From positions 6,082,871 to 6,146,870 of the forward strand of contig JAYGXS010000010.1 in NCBI GenBank assembly GCA_036362985.1: a stretch of 64,000 bases of DNA. Direction: 5' to 3'. The notes under the pieces were generated by a model. That model was not told where the DNA came from. It saw only the letters and a program-made list of their open reading frames with translations, and did no database searches. The DNA comes from Ligula intestinalis (lineage: Eukaryota > Platyhelminthes > Cestoda > Diphyllobothriidea > Diphyllobothriidae). Shown here in pieces: positions 20,946 to 34,471 of this stretch. Each line of letters begins with the position of its first letter. Position 1 is the stretch's first letter. Position numbers and translations under genes: made by a program.

Positions 20946-23190
20946 TTTCGAATCAAAACTTTCAGATAAAAGTATATTTTTAATTTTTATAGCCTTGGTG
21001 TCTAACACAAATTGACCACAACCTCATACACCAATCTTAACAAAAGAATTCTCTATCTAATTGCTGGCTCCTTCGTTATGCATACCAGTGTGATTGCGAC
21101 GTTCCCTTACGTCAAAAATGTTTCACCAGCAAAATTTCGAGACTCAATGGGTCACCTTGGAAAACTTTCATTTCACTGCGGGTTGATAAAACCTCCAGAT
21201 AAAATGCAAAAAAAGATTCTAACCTATCATTTGGCCACGCCTTGCGTGACATATGCAATGCGCAGAACAAGAGAAAAGCTACGCTAGTACGCATAATCAC
21301 TCTGAAATTTACCTCTGACGAAAAATGCATGCTCAAATGCTTACCATCTAAAATTAATCCCCAATTAACATTTAAAAATGCAACAACTTTGGTGAGTAGA
21401 TGGAAGGTTCCGTGCGCTCAGCAGAAAGCTCCCCTTTTCATAAGTAGGCCATATTATCCCCTATGCAGACATTAAACGGTTAACTACCTCTCAATTGCCT
21501 TACCGCAGATGAATAACTGAAATGCTTACTTAAGTTATATCTTCATTCGACAGAATATGCTCGGCATTCGGAAAGCAGGCTGTGTATAATCTCGAAGTCT
21601 TTCTTAAATCCGCGCACCAATTCTGTGCACTGTACTCGAAAGGAACTCAAGTACAAAAGACAGAAATTCCAGATCCTGGGGATAAGGTTATAATATCTAG
21701 AGAAAATGAAGTACTCAGATAGAAATCTGATGAGATACGCTCTCTCAGGCATTCCAGGCTGCGTTCCAAGTATGTGAAGTTATCGGTCGTCAGCTCTAAT
21801 TGCAGCCTCAACAAGCGCAAGTTTAAGCTGACAGGTTCACTTAAAACCATCCTGTCAGTTGTAGTACAGCGGCTGGTATAATATGCAAATTTATATAATT
21901 CTAGGATGAAGGGAGGTTGGCAGGCCTATTTCCGCCTTCTAATTACTCCACGGTCAGGCAAACTGTCGGCCCAAACCTGCGACCTATTTTTAGAAGTGCA
22001 AATGTGCAACCATTGTGCTTTGCCAGATTAAATCAACACAACAGCCCCTCAGGTTATTTTTAACGGGTCTGGTTTTCGGAATCATAGCGATTTTATTTGG
22101 TGGACTATCAGGCGTCAGGTCGGATCCGGGTTGATTGGAAAAAGGCACCGGCATAAGAACTTCATTTTGCACATAAACCTTAGTTGCTGCATCAGGCAGC
22201 CATGCTTACTGGCGTCGACAGCGTTCAGTCATGCCAGCGCGATCGCGTGAGGCAACGTGGCTGCTGATTTTATCTGATCCTGGAATGAGTTCAGTTTATG
22301 TAAAATTAATCTACTGCATTAACCAAGCGGCCGGAGTCAGACATGTCCAAGTAGCCCTTTAGATGCGCATGCTCGCGTGCGCGCGTTTAACTGGGTCAAG
22401 AAACTACAGGTCAGTGGGTCGAAAAAATCTGTCTGCGAAAGTTGATGACGCGAAGTTGCTGGAAAACATTGCTGGCTGTCCACCAACGAGAATCCCCAGG
22501 ATAACATTTTGTCCTTAATGTTGGCTCTGAAGACTATCATCTGTCCAGCCCTGTAAAATTGTTCATCAACAGACATAGGGCATGCGGCCAGTGTTGACCC
22601 ACTGAAAGCCACTATCGACTGTGTCTCGTGGCAGTCGAAAGTGATCCACTGAATGGGGAATCGACAAGAAATTTAGATAGTACGCATTACTTTTAACACC
22701 TTTTTTTGAATTTTGTTACGACTGTGCGGTGGTCCTTCATAATGGACGAAGTAAACAACCTGATGCATGTGCCACCCCCAAGGTTCTTTTTGCAAAAAAG
22801 GCCACAAACAGCAAGGACACACGCCGAGACGACGAAGTGAGATTACTTCCATCCCCATATTCTTGCACCTGGAATACAAAGCTCGCCAATACATTCTTCT
22901 CATTGTCTCTGAAGGTAGCCTCTTGTACGAGTCTAAAAGTTCACACAAAAACAAATGCTCTCCCAATGTTTGCCCAATTGTCTTATGCGACAGCTCTAAT
23001 TGTAACATTGTGTTGTTTAATAAGTACTGAAACAATTTGCAATGTTCAAAACCTCAAGTTGCAAAAGGTAGGCTACTTTGTCAGCATTGCTTCAAATAAT
23101 AAAATACAGATAAGTTTTGTTGCCGTTCTCTTCAGATATAACCGTTTTCAGGTTTTCAAAAGAAGATGAGTCGATTGCTGGCACAATATA
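20946..23190. other. Intronic sequence with unrecognised open frames
   Basis: GC content rises between about 21900 and 23050 and open frames are longer than average: minus strand 22612-22337 (91 codons) and 23035-22673 (120 codons), plus strand 22729-23169 (146 codons) overlapping the latter. None shows a motif I recognise. The block ends at a Penelope-like terminal motif on the minus strand, so it may be a decayed element body. Confidence 0.4.
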
Positions 23191-23196
23191 AGTTCG

Positions 23197-23230
23197 CCTG
23201 CCGTTTCGACGTCCGTCGCGGACTCATAAT
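23197..23230 (-). mobile_element. Penelope-like 3'-terminal hairpin motif
   Basis: The minus strand reads ATGAGTCCGCGACGGACGTC then GAAACGGCAGG. GTCCG-CGA-CGGAC is a perfect 5-bp stem, three bases ahead of GAAAC. The tail (ATATTGTGCCAGCAATCGA) parallels the copy at 7888-7851. Confidence 0.5.
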
Positions 23231-23752
23231 TGAAAACGTAATTAGGGAGCCATATCAGATACTGAAAGCGAATGCACAGGCGTCTGCAGTGTTAAACAGT
23301 TAAAATGTAAACGTGTCGTAAAACTCGATCATTCTATGGCGTGGGTGCCGATTTACTAGGTCACCAAAGAGAAGCAGTGTTGGCGTAGGATGGCGCGGTG
23401 GCCTGTTTGTACCTCGAGCGGCGATATACTTTGGCCAAATTGTGTCTTAGCATCGCATATGAAATGAGAACACCATTTCAGTTGTTAACGGATTGGAAGC
23501 CCGTGGACAATGACTCAAAAAGTTATCTGCTCACTCGATTGCCACCTAATGCAAAAATTTCGGCCCCATAAAATGTTAATGTGTACCCGGGTCTCGTGGA
23601 ATGAGCCGCAACTGGAGATTTGATACCATTTCGCCGTACTGCTGCCGCGTATTTGGCAATTTGCGTCCTGAGAAGTCTGCCAGTTTTTTCGATATAGTTG
23701 CTTTGCCAGCAACTGCACCAAATTCTTTAGAAGACGCCTATCTCGTTATGTA

Positions 23753-23790
23753 TCTGATGGCGAGTCCGCGACGAATTTTGAAAAGCTAGG
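23753..23790 (+). mobile_element. Penelope-like 3'-terminal hairpin motif
   Basis: Reads CTGATGGCGAGTCCGCGACG, then AATTTTGAAAAGCTAGG and GAATAAAAA. The GAGTCCGCGACG core equals that of the minus-strand motif 520 bp away, so the two form an inverted pair around 23231-23752. Confidence 0.45.
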
Positions 23791-24617
23791 TGAATAAAAA
23801 TATTATCGGAGCTATTGAATCATCTGCTTGTCAATTACTTCTTGGGGTTCACATATTGGCTGTTATTGGCAGTTTTCAGCATACTTTAGAAGCATGCTGT
23901 CAATGGCTTAAATTAAGCATACATTGAAAAAAGATGACCTTTTCCAATGCATGTGCCCGTGAGGTTATGTCAACTGTTAAACAGCTCAAGATAGAAATAC
24001 TAACTGCAGACACATTGAGTGCATTTGCAGACTGCTCCTCGCATGTGAAGGCGTAAGCATTTATTGTCTGACCAGTGGTCCTTCCGGCTAACTGCTACGT
24101 CCCCTCTCTGTTTTGAATCCTAATGGACTTCCAGAATGCCGAGCAGAAAAGCAATATGCTGAAACTCATTGCCAGACAGCTCTTTCCGACGAGCAACATT
24201 ATTTCATTTACATTCGATACAATGGTTTTACTAGACGCTTTGTCCGCGACTAATTTTGAGATGTTCAATAAAATAGCAAATTCTATCATTCTTTTTTATG
24301 TGATAAGTACTTTAATTATGCACATAAAGAAAACATTTCTGTGAATGATGCATTTATTAGTTTCCAAAACCCATTGGAGCTTTTCGACTGAACTGCATGA
24401 TTTGTTGTGGGATTTGGAACATGAGAGTTTTGAAAAAGCCATATAGTTCACAAACGGAATGCCCACCACCTTTACGAAATTTACCAAACTGCAAAAAGGT
24501 AGCTCATCAAAAAAATTGCTCAACGGTATTCTCACTGAGCAGTTTCAGCGGGAGCAAGCAATTCTATGAATAAATTAGGATATTTGATATAATGGCTTCT
24601 CTTCTTTCCTCTATTTT

Positions 24618-25190
24618 AAAGTTCGCCCGGAATTCGTGCAACATGCCACCATACGCGAAAGGTTGATACGCTTTCGCTAATCAGCATCGAATAAGGCTGT
24701 GATTATGATTATTGTGTACTCATTTTGAAGTTGTTTTGCTAATAAAAAGATGTTGGCTTTTTTAGGTAGCTTTGTTGAACGCAATGCGCAGTTTGTCAAC
24801 CTTGAATTCGAGAGTAGCAGTCAGTAGTTTACAAACTTATTCGGTAATTTGAAAACTTTTTAACAATAAAATTTAAAGAAGGCGTAACTTTATACGAAAT
24901 GAGTTCACTTAATCTTTTTTCTTCAATGATTTTCCTATATTTGAATTTATAAATGCAGTTAAAATCAATGGAAAAATACAGACCACTAAAGTAGTCACTT
25001 TTTTCAGGTAATACGTATTTTAAGTGGTCATAACGAAGCTTGCTAAAAAGCGCTTATTCTATCATCACTTAAATAACTGGAGAATGATCTAAACGGTAAT
25101 CAGTATCAAAACGTGAGTCAATGCCGATTACCAAAGGAGTATTAGCCTTTTGCATATGTCAGCACGTCGAAAGGAATTCTGATGCGTAAT
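24618..25190. mobile_element. TA-flanked long-TIR element, copy 3 (internally shortened)
   Basis: The left arm has CCCGGAATTCGTGCAACATG, ATACGCGAAAGGTTGATACG and TTTCGCTAATCAG. The right arm (about 25095-25190) carries the reverse complements GTGAGTCAATGCCGATTACC and TTTTGCATATGTCAGCACG. The internal GAATTTATAAATGCAGTTAA (24950) is kept. About 0.57 kb, some 400 bp shorter than other copies. Confidence 0.65.
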
Positions 25191-25446
25191 TTAGAAACAC
25201 AAACATGCTGCCCATTTTTCCATGACACAACTGAGGTAAAGCCTGAATTTTGAAGTTCTTGCGGCCAGCATCTGATGGAAAGCTACCATTGCAAAATTCG
25301 TATAAACAGGCTTATCGTGATATAGAAATTTGACTTATGCTCAGGCAAACTGCTAACTGCTATAAAGTATCCATCAAAAATAGCAAGTTGGTTGATGCAG
25401 GCTGCTTTTTGACGCTAACATCAGGAAAGGCAGCTTAACAAATGCT

Positions 25447-25530
25447 GAAAATGTAATCATGTAAATGTAGTCATTGTATACATTAATCCTAGAAGGTTGC
25501 CTAAGAAATGTGCACATCAATATCTACGCG
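25447..25530 (+). repeat. Short direct repeat with 26880-26965
   Basis: Both contain TAGTCRTTGT, TACATTAATCCTAG, AGGTTG and AAGAGATGTGCR-type blocks in the same order. They flank the 1.25 kb repeat copy at 25600-26860, one on each side, in direct orientation. Confidence 0.45.
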
Positions 25531-25599
25531 ATTACTACTTCGTAAGTACACGATGCAGAACTGCAGAGCATAACTGATTATTACTGTTGATTTTACTCA

Positions 25600-26860
25600 G
25601 AAGGAACTCCAGAACAAGTAAAATAGGTATAAAAAATATCCCTTTCCAGAACTGTAAAATTTTGTCTAAAATCATTCAGATTCAGGCGAACCCAAGTTGA
25701 AGATTAAAAATTTATTTGCGGACAACTTTGAGTTTTCTATTTTAAAAAATAATGTTTGGCTAACCTGTGAAGTTTTTACACAAAATATGCAATGAAAAAA
25801 GGTTTCATTGCATTTTGCTTAAACCGAACTGCTGACCTTGACATTAAAGCAAAGTGTCTGCATAAGTTATTGCGAAGGCAATGTAAGGAAGGTCATTTTG
25901 AATGCAAGTCAGGTACAAGTGAATTTTTTTGTGAACTATACTTTACACTTATGTCTTATTTAAAAGCAGAACAGACAGATGAATTATAGGCATTCAAAAA
26001 ATGGCCAAATATGTGTCCTGGCTTATTTTGCATTCGTAAACTTATAACGGGTCTTGAATAAACTTTCTTCTGTGAAAAATAATCCACTTCAAAGAAAAAG
26101 GTACGTTCTATCATCTTCAGTTAAATGGAATGGTATATATATTTAGCTAAATTAAAGAAATTATTAATAGTATCAAACTTCATGGTTACATGACCTCGGA
26201 AAAAGTTAATATACACAACATTTGTCAGTCAAATATGTTACCAAACAACTTTTTAAGAGGTAAACTTTAAGAATTTTTTTTAATAATCTATGGATAAACG
26301 ATACTAGACTTATTTGCGGATGTGCTGTACACTTGACAGTGTGGTTTGCTGTGTTGGGGAATTAATAAACATGATCCAAATGGTCATCGTTATCAGAACT
26401 TGTATCCAAAAACACTTTTTTTCGGTAAGTGCTCTTTTTATCTTATGTAAAAGATTTTCATTTAAACAACAAACAAAAGCGCAATTTATCCGTCAATATA
26501 TAAAGACACTGAAAACGAAGAAAATGATGCCAAACTCTATTATAAGATACTCAATAAATAGCTTTTCACTTATTGAATTCTGTACCCAAAATGACGTAAG
26601 AAAAGTTTTTTTTATATAGAGAAAGTCATTACGTAATCGTTTAAAATAATGAAAAATTTAACGTCTATGTTTCTCAATTATATTTATTTTTAGCGTAAAG
26701 AATATTCGGGAAAATTTTAGTTGACTCAACAAGAACTTTCTACTTATCAGACTTGTTTTACGTTTTAGATATGTCCAGTGCTGTTCATTATCATATATAA
26801 GTTATCCTTAATGAATTCACACTGATATTCAGGTAATGATCAATACTTTACAAAGTTATG
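25600..26860 (+). repeat. ~1.25 kb dispersed repeat, copy A
   Basis: Collinear with 41280-42560 in direct orientation. Shared landmarks: a TCCCTTTCCAGAA-type start, CTGTGAAGTTTTT, TTTTGCATTCGYAARCTTAT, TTGGAAAAAGTTWATATACAC, TGCGGTTTGCTGT, AAGCGCAATT and a GAAAACGARSAAAATGA block. Very AT-rich. Open frames inside (for example 26314-26619) are not conserved in the other copy. Confidence 0.6.
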
Positions 26861-26999
26861 ACACTTGCACGGTTTTTAGCAAACAAAGTAAATTTAGTCG
26901 TTGTCTACATTAATCCTAGCAGGTTGTGTAAGAGATGTGCGTATTAACAGCCACGCGATCGCACTGGATGTCGAATTTTTTTTATGTGAGTGAAAACTA

Positions 27000-29900
27000 T
27001 GCAAAGGTCCATATACGCAGGTATCCATGACATCACTATTAGCAATCTTATCTTGTCAGTAGGGACAAAGGCCTTGATTCATTATAGACACAATAATTTT
27101 TCGGGATGCTGTGAGTTGATCGTTTTTGGCCTGTGGGACCATGTCGTAAATAACGGTAACCTAATCGGACAATGGCTAGTGACGTCGTTATTTTTTAAAC
27201 TTCTAAAGTTTAAACAAAAACAGATTTCAAATGATGGTGCCTTGAAGTACGCAACACATATATGCTAACATCTTGATAACAGAGTCGTTGCATACATGGC
27301 CCGAATATAACACAAACAATGGTGAATATAGTATGAGCTTCAACAAAAAATAAACAGAATTTGCACGTCAATTGGTCACGTCGCTTTATAATCTAATGTA
27401 TGCCTTGCTAGAAAACTGTCATATAATAGCTTTTCCATTCAAGGGAACGAGAATAAATATATTTTATCTAGTTATGCATTCGCACGTTCAAAACTGTAAG
27501 CCCAATAAAATGCTTTTATCTAGGTTTAATCTATGTTATCGAAATCACTGCGTTTATGAATAAAATTGTTAATTTTCTGGACTTATTTGATAATTATATA
27601 CAGGGTTTTATGAAGGACGTATAGACTTACAATAACGATATATTTTTTTCCGTTTAGTGAATTTGCGCTTTCGGTGGGCTTTCAACTAAGAGCAATGATG
27701 CTATCAAAGACCACTCGTCGACAATTATTGATGCCAATTACTTAAGCAATCATGACGTGCTGAAATATGTTTGCAAAATTCACACACACCACTCGTCCAC
27801 TTGCCTGTAAACACATGCTTGTTTCCAGAAGTTACAAGAGCAACTGTGAATTTAATTAGCAGCTCTATATTCTTTAAAATGTCGGTCCTAGAGATAAGAA
27901 CTGAAACATATTTTTTTACCGCGGTCTTCGGATTTATCATGGGACGAACTGGATTTTAAAAAATAATGGTGGATTAAACAGTTAACTCAACTTAAGTAAG
28001 TTTCCTACACAAAGATGACCACTTCGATTGGTGGATTGATTACGAAGAGCATTAATTCCTCAGCACCCATGCATTGGAGATAGTCTCAACATGTCTCTTT
28101 TCCGGAGAATCTACATGTATCTTCATTGAGTGATCAGAATCAAAAGGTCCCCTTTTGCAAAATGTTTGAAAATATAAAATTTAAAACTATTCGTTACAAA
28201 ATTAGATTGCTTCAAAGCTCGTTTGCCTTTCGTGTCTGCCGAACATGATTTATTTTCAAGTCAAGCCGTCTGTTCATCCTAACCTGCACGACTACCTTGC
28301 GTATGAACAAGCTTTAGCGCGCATTGAATCCTGCGTAGCCGGACTTTGCAGCAAAGGAATTTGCGTAGCTGCTAACTACCTTCGCGTCCCAGCTTTGCAA
28401 TTTTTTGTCACGCAAACTTTTGCTGTCCACAGTGAGATCAGAGGAGGGCATTGGCATTTTTGAAGTTTTAATTTTCTGGCAAAGTTTCCTTTAAATAGGT
28501 CCCCTTTCTTGGTTTGGTTTGATTATTCCTATACTCATTGCGTGTTTTAAGTGGGCTTGTTGTCTTAGAGTCACTCTTTTACAACGGCTGGCTTTCGGGA
28601 CTTTTAAAGCTTTGATGCAATCAGTGTCACAGATAGAGACAAGATAATGGAAGTTTGTGCAGAAGTTGTCTCTAAAAAGACGGGGGGTTAATGCATATTT
28701 CACTTTCAGCCTTTAGAGCTAACCTACTTTTCTAAGTGATATAAGTTAAATTCATCATCCTGGTGGACTATTAATGCCCAAATTGACAGAATTCTAGTGA
28801 CATTGCTAATAATTAAAGAAAGAAAATTAAAAAAGAAAGTGAACGTAAGGTCTGAAAAGTTTCGGGGATTACTTTTCCTGCAATAGTTAGTAGAAATTTG
28901 TATTTGTAATGTTTTGCTTGGCGAACATTGAGGCGACTGACTTTTAAAAATGATCAACACCAAGCATAGATCCCCCTGCTAGAAGTTATGCTTACATCGT
29001 TTTCTAAAACGATGCTCAAGCTTGAACTAAAACTACCTGATTTGCGTACGGGCATGCCCTTCACTATATAATCTAACTCTTGTCATTTGTCACATAAGTA
29101 TATACATTTCCTACGAAAAACAAAAAAAATGCATTACTGTCATAAAGTTATTGCAAATAACGACTGCTTCCGCAACGTCAATTCTGGGCAAATAACATTT
29201 CTTTCGAAAGACTGTTGTAAAAGCCATTTGCATTTTTAAGTAAATTTTATTATTCAGAACGTCACAAAATGTTTCATTTCTTGCGCTCTTGAAACTAATA
29301 TTTGTGAAATTCGATTAAACGATTAACTTAACTTTTCTAAAGGCACGTTTTACACTCAAAACCAGATTTTAACTTAAGTTTCAGAATTTTATCAGATGGT
29401 CTTCTAGTTTGACAATTGAATGGACAACTTTGTAGATTCCTAATTTATTTCGTTTGCAATATTGACCTTTTGCCTTAAATTGTGATACATGCTTGAAACG
29501 TTGCCGAATCATTTGTACATCGATAAGAAAATACCTTAGATCTAGCCACAAACACTATCGAAAATCCGTTCCTTTCTTTTACCTGCTGCTTCTTTAATAT
29601 CGTACTATTAAAAATCAGTCATCTTTATGTAAAGAAGGCAATATATAGAAGGTACGCATCAGATGAAGGATACTTCGAAAGAAAATACTTGTTTTACCGA
29701 AACAAAGTACAGTATTTGTGTATACATTCCACGTTACTTCCCCAGTTCATCGTCAGACTAGAGCATTTGAAAAATGCATGACAATCGATGGCCATTTAGT
29801 GTTATACCACTAGTTAGCCGCCGGTGGATACGATCATTTTTTGTATTGTTTTTAATTCTTTAATTGTCTGCAACATTTTGTACACAGGATATTAATCAGT

Positions 29901-30540
29901 GTTCCGATTTATGTATGGATAATCAAAACGCATGCCTTTAAAGAACGTTTCTAAACGAGAACTATTATCTAACCGAAAGTGTGCCCAGGCACTTGAGGAA
30001 AATGGTCACACCTGTTAACTATTCAATGATACTCATCAATGAACGTTTATGCAAAAGTTTCAGTTTGGCCACAGTATACGCACTAAAATCGTGGCAACAG
30101 ATATTTGAAAAGCCGTCATTTTATCACGATAGCCAAGCCAATCCATAATGGTTAAAGTAATTATCGGTTTGTGCACTACTTTATTTGATGTTTCCAAAAG
30201 TATCTTTTGAATAGTTCCGGTGCATTCCGTTAGTAATAAAGGATCAGCTCAATATTTATTTGAGCAACATGTTCTTATGGAGTTAGATCCATTTACTTTA
30301 AGACTTGTCCATTAACGTCGGAAACATCTAGAGCAACCACTTTTTTCGAAACATAACACAAATATGTACTTTATTCCAACACGCTAGCCTTTTTCGTCAA
30401 AGTAGTGAGTTATTTGAAGACCTAGCAGGCTATTGACGCAAGTTCGTGTGCGGGAGATTGCTTCTTTTTCCCCATAGTGTATCATTATTTATGCATGTGT
30501 TTGGTTATGGAAAAGCAATATGTGAAATATTGCGTTAGTT
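27000..30540. other. AT-rich intronic sequence; one perfect hairpin
   Basis: No gene or repeat family was recognised. A perfect inverted repeat occurs at 28995-29014 (CATCGTTTT, CT, AAAACGATG). An open frame at 28245-28463 (plus, 72 codons) is richer in GC than its surroundings but has no known motif. Confidence 0.5.
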
Positions 30541-31480
30541 TTTCACTGAACAGTTAACCCCGAAAGGCAGTTTAGTAGCATATTAATTCTTGATTGCGAA
30601 TTTTCTTCCAAGGACATTTTATGTAAATTAACGGCTTGCATCATTTTTCGAAAATATTTAGCATACGCAAGTACCTTTTAAATACATGCGGCACATTGCT
30701 GATGTAAGAATATGTATCCTTTTGTACGAATCTATTTAAATTTTTAAATTAATGTTGTTAAGTGCATCGTCCTACGAACCCTCTGTGTTAACATTTTTTG
30801 GGAAAATAATGTCAGTCATTTATTAAACTGTACCAATTACAGTCAATAATGTCACATTCGAAAAATAATGTGGAAAAAGACTAACTTTACTTAATTTTGC
30901 CATCCAGTGAAAGACTGTGGCAACATGCCAAACGGTCGTCTACCACAGGGAATTTACGCTTAATATAGGAGTTAAAGAGCCATATCTTGCAAACGGATTG
31001 TTTTCAACAGACGGCCATATTGAGAAGCAAGTCAAAGTCCCGAACCAGAAGACACAGATGAATACTGATCTGGCCAACATTAAATAGTTCATTTCGTTTT
31101 CTTTCCAAAAGGTTACCCTAGAGACTTGGTATTCCAATGCCCCCAACGAAAGGTCAAAAAAGGATGGATATAAATCATGCCAATGGGTGCGGCGAAAAAA
31201 ATGCAGGGTGAATCCTTCTTTACGTTAAAGATGTGTCGGAACTACGTTAAAAGACACTTGCAGAAGTAGGGAGCAACCTGGTGCAAAAATTGACAACTTT
31301 TTTACGCATTCAAGTCCTTCACTTAGAGGATAGTTTTGACTCTCATCATAGAGATTGCATTGTCCGATATCGATATTTCCTAAAAGCATCAGAATATTTA
31401 AAAAAATAAATGCCATTTCCACAAAGTAGGCCCAAAGTTCTAGTTGGCGTTCTTAGTGAGCCTAAATAAGCGCCAGGGGG
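30540..31480 (-). repeat. Repeat with unrecognised minus-strand reading frame, copy 1
   Basis: Collinear with 34660-35520. On the minus strand two open stretches follow each other (31422-31225 and 31146-30940), separated by a stop and frame change. The second encodes a hydrophobic segment (LMLARSVFICVFWFGTL) preceded by EYQVSRVTFWKENE and followed by SIWPSVENNPFARYGSLTPI. The first contains a hydrophobic start (MEMAFIFLNILMLLG) and a Cys-containing loop. The composition suggests a former membrane or secreted protein, but I do not recognise a family. It could be a duplicated pseudogene or an element's own frame. Confidence 0.4.
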
Positions 31481-31624
31481 CATTGGATGGATAAAAAGAG
31501 AACGAATTAATTGTCCGACAGGAATAATCCACCGTCAGAAACAAAGATAAACTCTGGTAAAATAAATAAATACATTTTCAAATTAAATTTAGAAATCACT
31601 GTTGGTAGCCTTTTTAGTTTGATT

Positions 31625-31648
31625 TGAGAGGTTCTCCCAAACCTCTCA
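31625..31648. repeat. Perfect 9-bp stem hairpin
   Basis: TGAGAGGTT, loop CTCCCA, AACCTCTCA. It stands alone in AT-rich DNA and has no T-run behind it that would suggest a terminator; its role is unknown. Confidence 0.4.
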
Positions 31649-31649
31649 T

Positions 31650-34244
31650 CAATCATAATATATAAAATCATGGCCTAACTCGATGTACGAAATAGTTCCT
31701 CTCCATTTCTTAGCCCTAATGTGTCATTTTGAAATAGAAAGGGTACTTCAGATTAATGGATTTAGACGTTAACGTTGGCCCAAGAATTTCATTGGCCCGA
31801 ATTTTCGTCATTCATCTTGCATCCATCATCAGAAAAAATAGAAGAAACTGATAATTCATGCATAGACAGTTGTAGTATTCAGCTTTTTTAATTTCGTTAT
31901 AAATTAATTTGTCTTCGCGGCTTACATCAGTGATATTTACGTATATGGGCATAGACCGTCTTTATAATTGTATATGTTTAAACGGAAACCCCTCGACTAC
32001 TGCGTACTATACACATACTGGTAACGGACGGATTGTATTAGTATAAATTAATTTTGAAACTCGTCATAATAATAGCCCATGTACAGAAGGTGCACTATCT
32101 CATGAAACCCAACGATTTGTACAAATATTTTCCTCTGACTCAAATGCAGCCCAAGCTGTGGGCCCGAAAGTTTTACAGCAATAAAATTATTATCGTTCTT
32201 CAAAATAGGGCAGATTATGAATTATGAAGGCGTTTGACGTTTTACAGGAAAACAGCTTTTTTAACGAAGTGGAAAATTCCGAAAATGTGGAAATCGTGTG
32301 TACTAGGTAAACTTAAGATTTACATGTAAAGGAAACTCATTCATGCAAAACCACTGAGTACATAAAGCGGCACAAGTAAAGTTACGTTGGGAAATAATCG
32401 TTTTGTTAAGTTTTCAAATAATATGCTTCCATATTACGAAAAATATAATGTGTGGCTGTTACCGAAGAGCCAAAATTTGGAATATGTATTTTACCATGCT
32501 TTCACGAGAACTACTAGTTGTTTCTTTGGTTTTGCATTGCTTGCCTTATGCTGGACTAAAACAACCAGGCTTTCGCTCAATATGCCCCATTAGGAGATCA
32601 CAGGAGTAATATATTTCTAAGGCTCACTTGCGGACATGCCGGTCAGTGACTAATAAATTCAGATAGAATTGTCGTGAAAAATTGTAAAAACACCATTTTT
32701 TAAAGTAAGAGTTATTCTCTTCCACCAAATTTTTTTTTGTAATTATTTTAATAGTTCTGTTACGAAAAACGTTCATATCCTCCATGAAATTCTCATTTAG
32801 ACCTTTTGATTTTCAATGGCTTTAGTCAATTGATCATAGATAATGAGTTTGTTCTATGTGCTTACCAAAACCTTCAAAATAAGATAGATTTTGAAAGTTT
32901 TTTCCATAAAAAAACTAGCTTTTAAACATTGTATCCTATGCAGTTGTCTTTGTTTGTCATAGTTTCAGAACCACGCAATCATGTAAACTCATTGCCGAGA
33001 AAAATGAACGTCTACTACGAAAGTCGCGAAGGAATTTACTAAGGATTGATTTATAAAAATTTGACACAAATTTAACGCTTTAAAAAATGTTTACTTTAAT
33101 ATTTTAGCGTCTGATGGCTGCTAACTTTAATTTTTCTTGATGATTATGTCAAAAACAAAATGGCACATTTTGAGCAGTTTATTGATTCCCCGAAAAATAA
33201 TGGAGAAATCTTCCTTTTTTAATGAAAGAAAAAAATCTTTTATATAAATTTCCACAATTTTTAGTATATTTGGTTGCTTTAAGGCTCAGTTCTACAATAA
33301 GAAATAAAAAGCAGCGTGGCAATAAAATCAACGGTGATTTTTGAGAAAATTGTATCGCAATATCCCGTGATAACTCAATTAACTGTGTGTCATCTTGACT
33401 TTCATCAAGTTTTTCTTAACGTTACAATCGTTTTAATTACTATATACTTATAAAGTCGTCATTTGCATTCCTTGCCTGCAACTTTTTAAATATACATATT
33501 TATATTTTTACTAATGTTATAGCAAAAACAGCCTCTAAATATTTATTACTAATATATTTGCCCCAAATCTTGTAAAATTAGCAAATTGGATTTTTTTTAA
33601 ATTTATTTTGGTCCTCTTTATTTAAAAATAGTGCATTATCTCATGGTAACACTCACCTCAATTTCAAGGACGCAAAAAAAATTTTCCGTTTTGCTAACAG
33701 ATATAACTAAAGAATTCACGCTCTCCATGTGTGTTATTTTATAGTTTAAGATGCACTATCAAGAAGTTCTTTTACATGACGTCTAGTAGCAACGTCTAAT
33801 AGGAAATTTCTCGGTTCTCAATAAACGATTAATTTTACCCATTTTTGCTTCTTTTTTTCCCAGTTTACTGATCTGAACGGAAGTAAATTCTATTAAGCAT
33901 CTTTCTTATTACTGACAAACGTTGAAAGGCTGAGATACGCATATTTCTGGGTCATAAGTCTTTATCGCTCAGAGTTACCTGACTCAAGTTGGTGAGTAAC
34001 ATAATTGTTTTGTTGAGTAAAAAGTGGAAATGTTCACAAATTTTCCAGAAAAACAAGCCAGGGGTGTGAATTCTGGGCTAGATATGAGAATACCCATGTA
34101 CTAATTTATAAAGCATCATTTTGCGCCTCACATCAACCGTAAATGTGTGTCAAATCCCCCAATACCCAAGCTTTCATCAGATATGTAATCTAGTGCACTA
34201 GTTAAAAGGTCCAGACTCCTGCCGCTGCTTGACATAACTGTTGG
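31650..34244. other. AT-rich intronic sequence without recognised features
   Basis: Long A/T runs and no open frame beyond about 70 codons. No SINE, PLE or TIR landmark seen. Confidence 0.5.
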
Positions 34245-34251
34245 TAGCCAC

Positions 34252-34471
34252 TTGTTCCCGCTTGTGCGCTATTCACTTGATGGATCGTGACCTGCTAACC
34301 ATTTATCACAGGGTTTGCGTGTCATGATTTTCTGGTCATATGGCCCGCTGGCGTTAGATGACGCGTTCGAAACCAGAGAAAACACGTCAATTTCCACCAC
34401 ATTTGATAAATTGCCCAGCAGGTCACTGTCCGCACACCAGTGATTAAGCAATTAGCGCACAAGCGGACAAT
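34252..34471. mobile_element. 220-bp fold-back (palindromic) element
   Basis: The outer arms are near-perfect inverted repeats: TTGTTCCCGCTTGTGCGCTA at the left end against the complement of TAGCGCACAAGCGGACAA at the right. Pairing continues inward through GACCTGCT/AGCAGGTC, ATTTATCA/TGATAAAT and TTTTCTGGT/ACCAGAGAAAA, so nearly the whole element folds on itself around 34361. The flanks are GTAGCCAC (left) and TTAGCCCC (right), a possible degraded 8-bp target duplication as hAT-type elements make. No coding capacity. Confidence 0.65.

Noticed and set aside
18000..34000. CRISPR-like or bacterial operon structure
   Set aside because: No regularly spaced short repeats, no ribosome-binding sites and no tightly packed genes; the sequence is eukaryotic intron.
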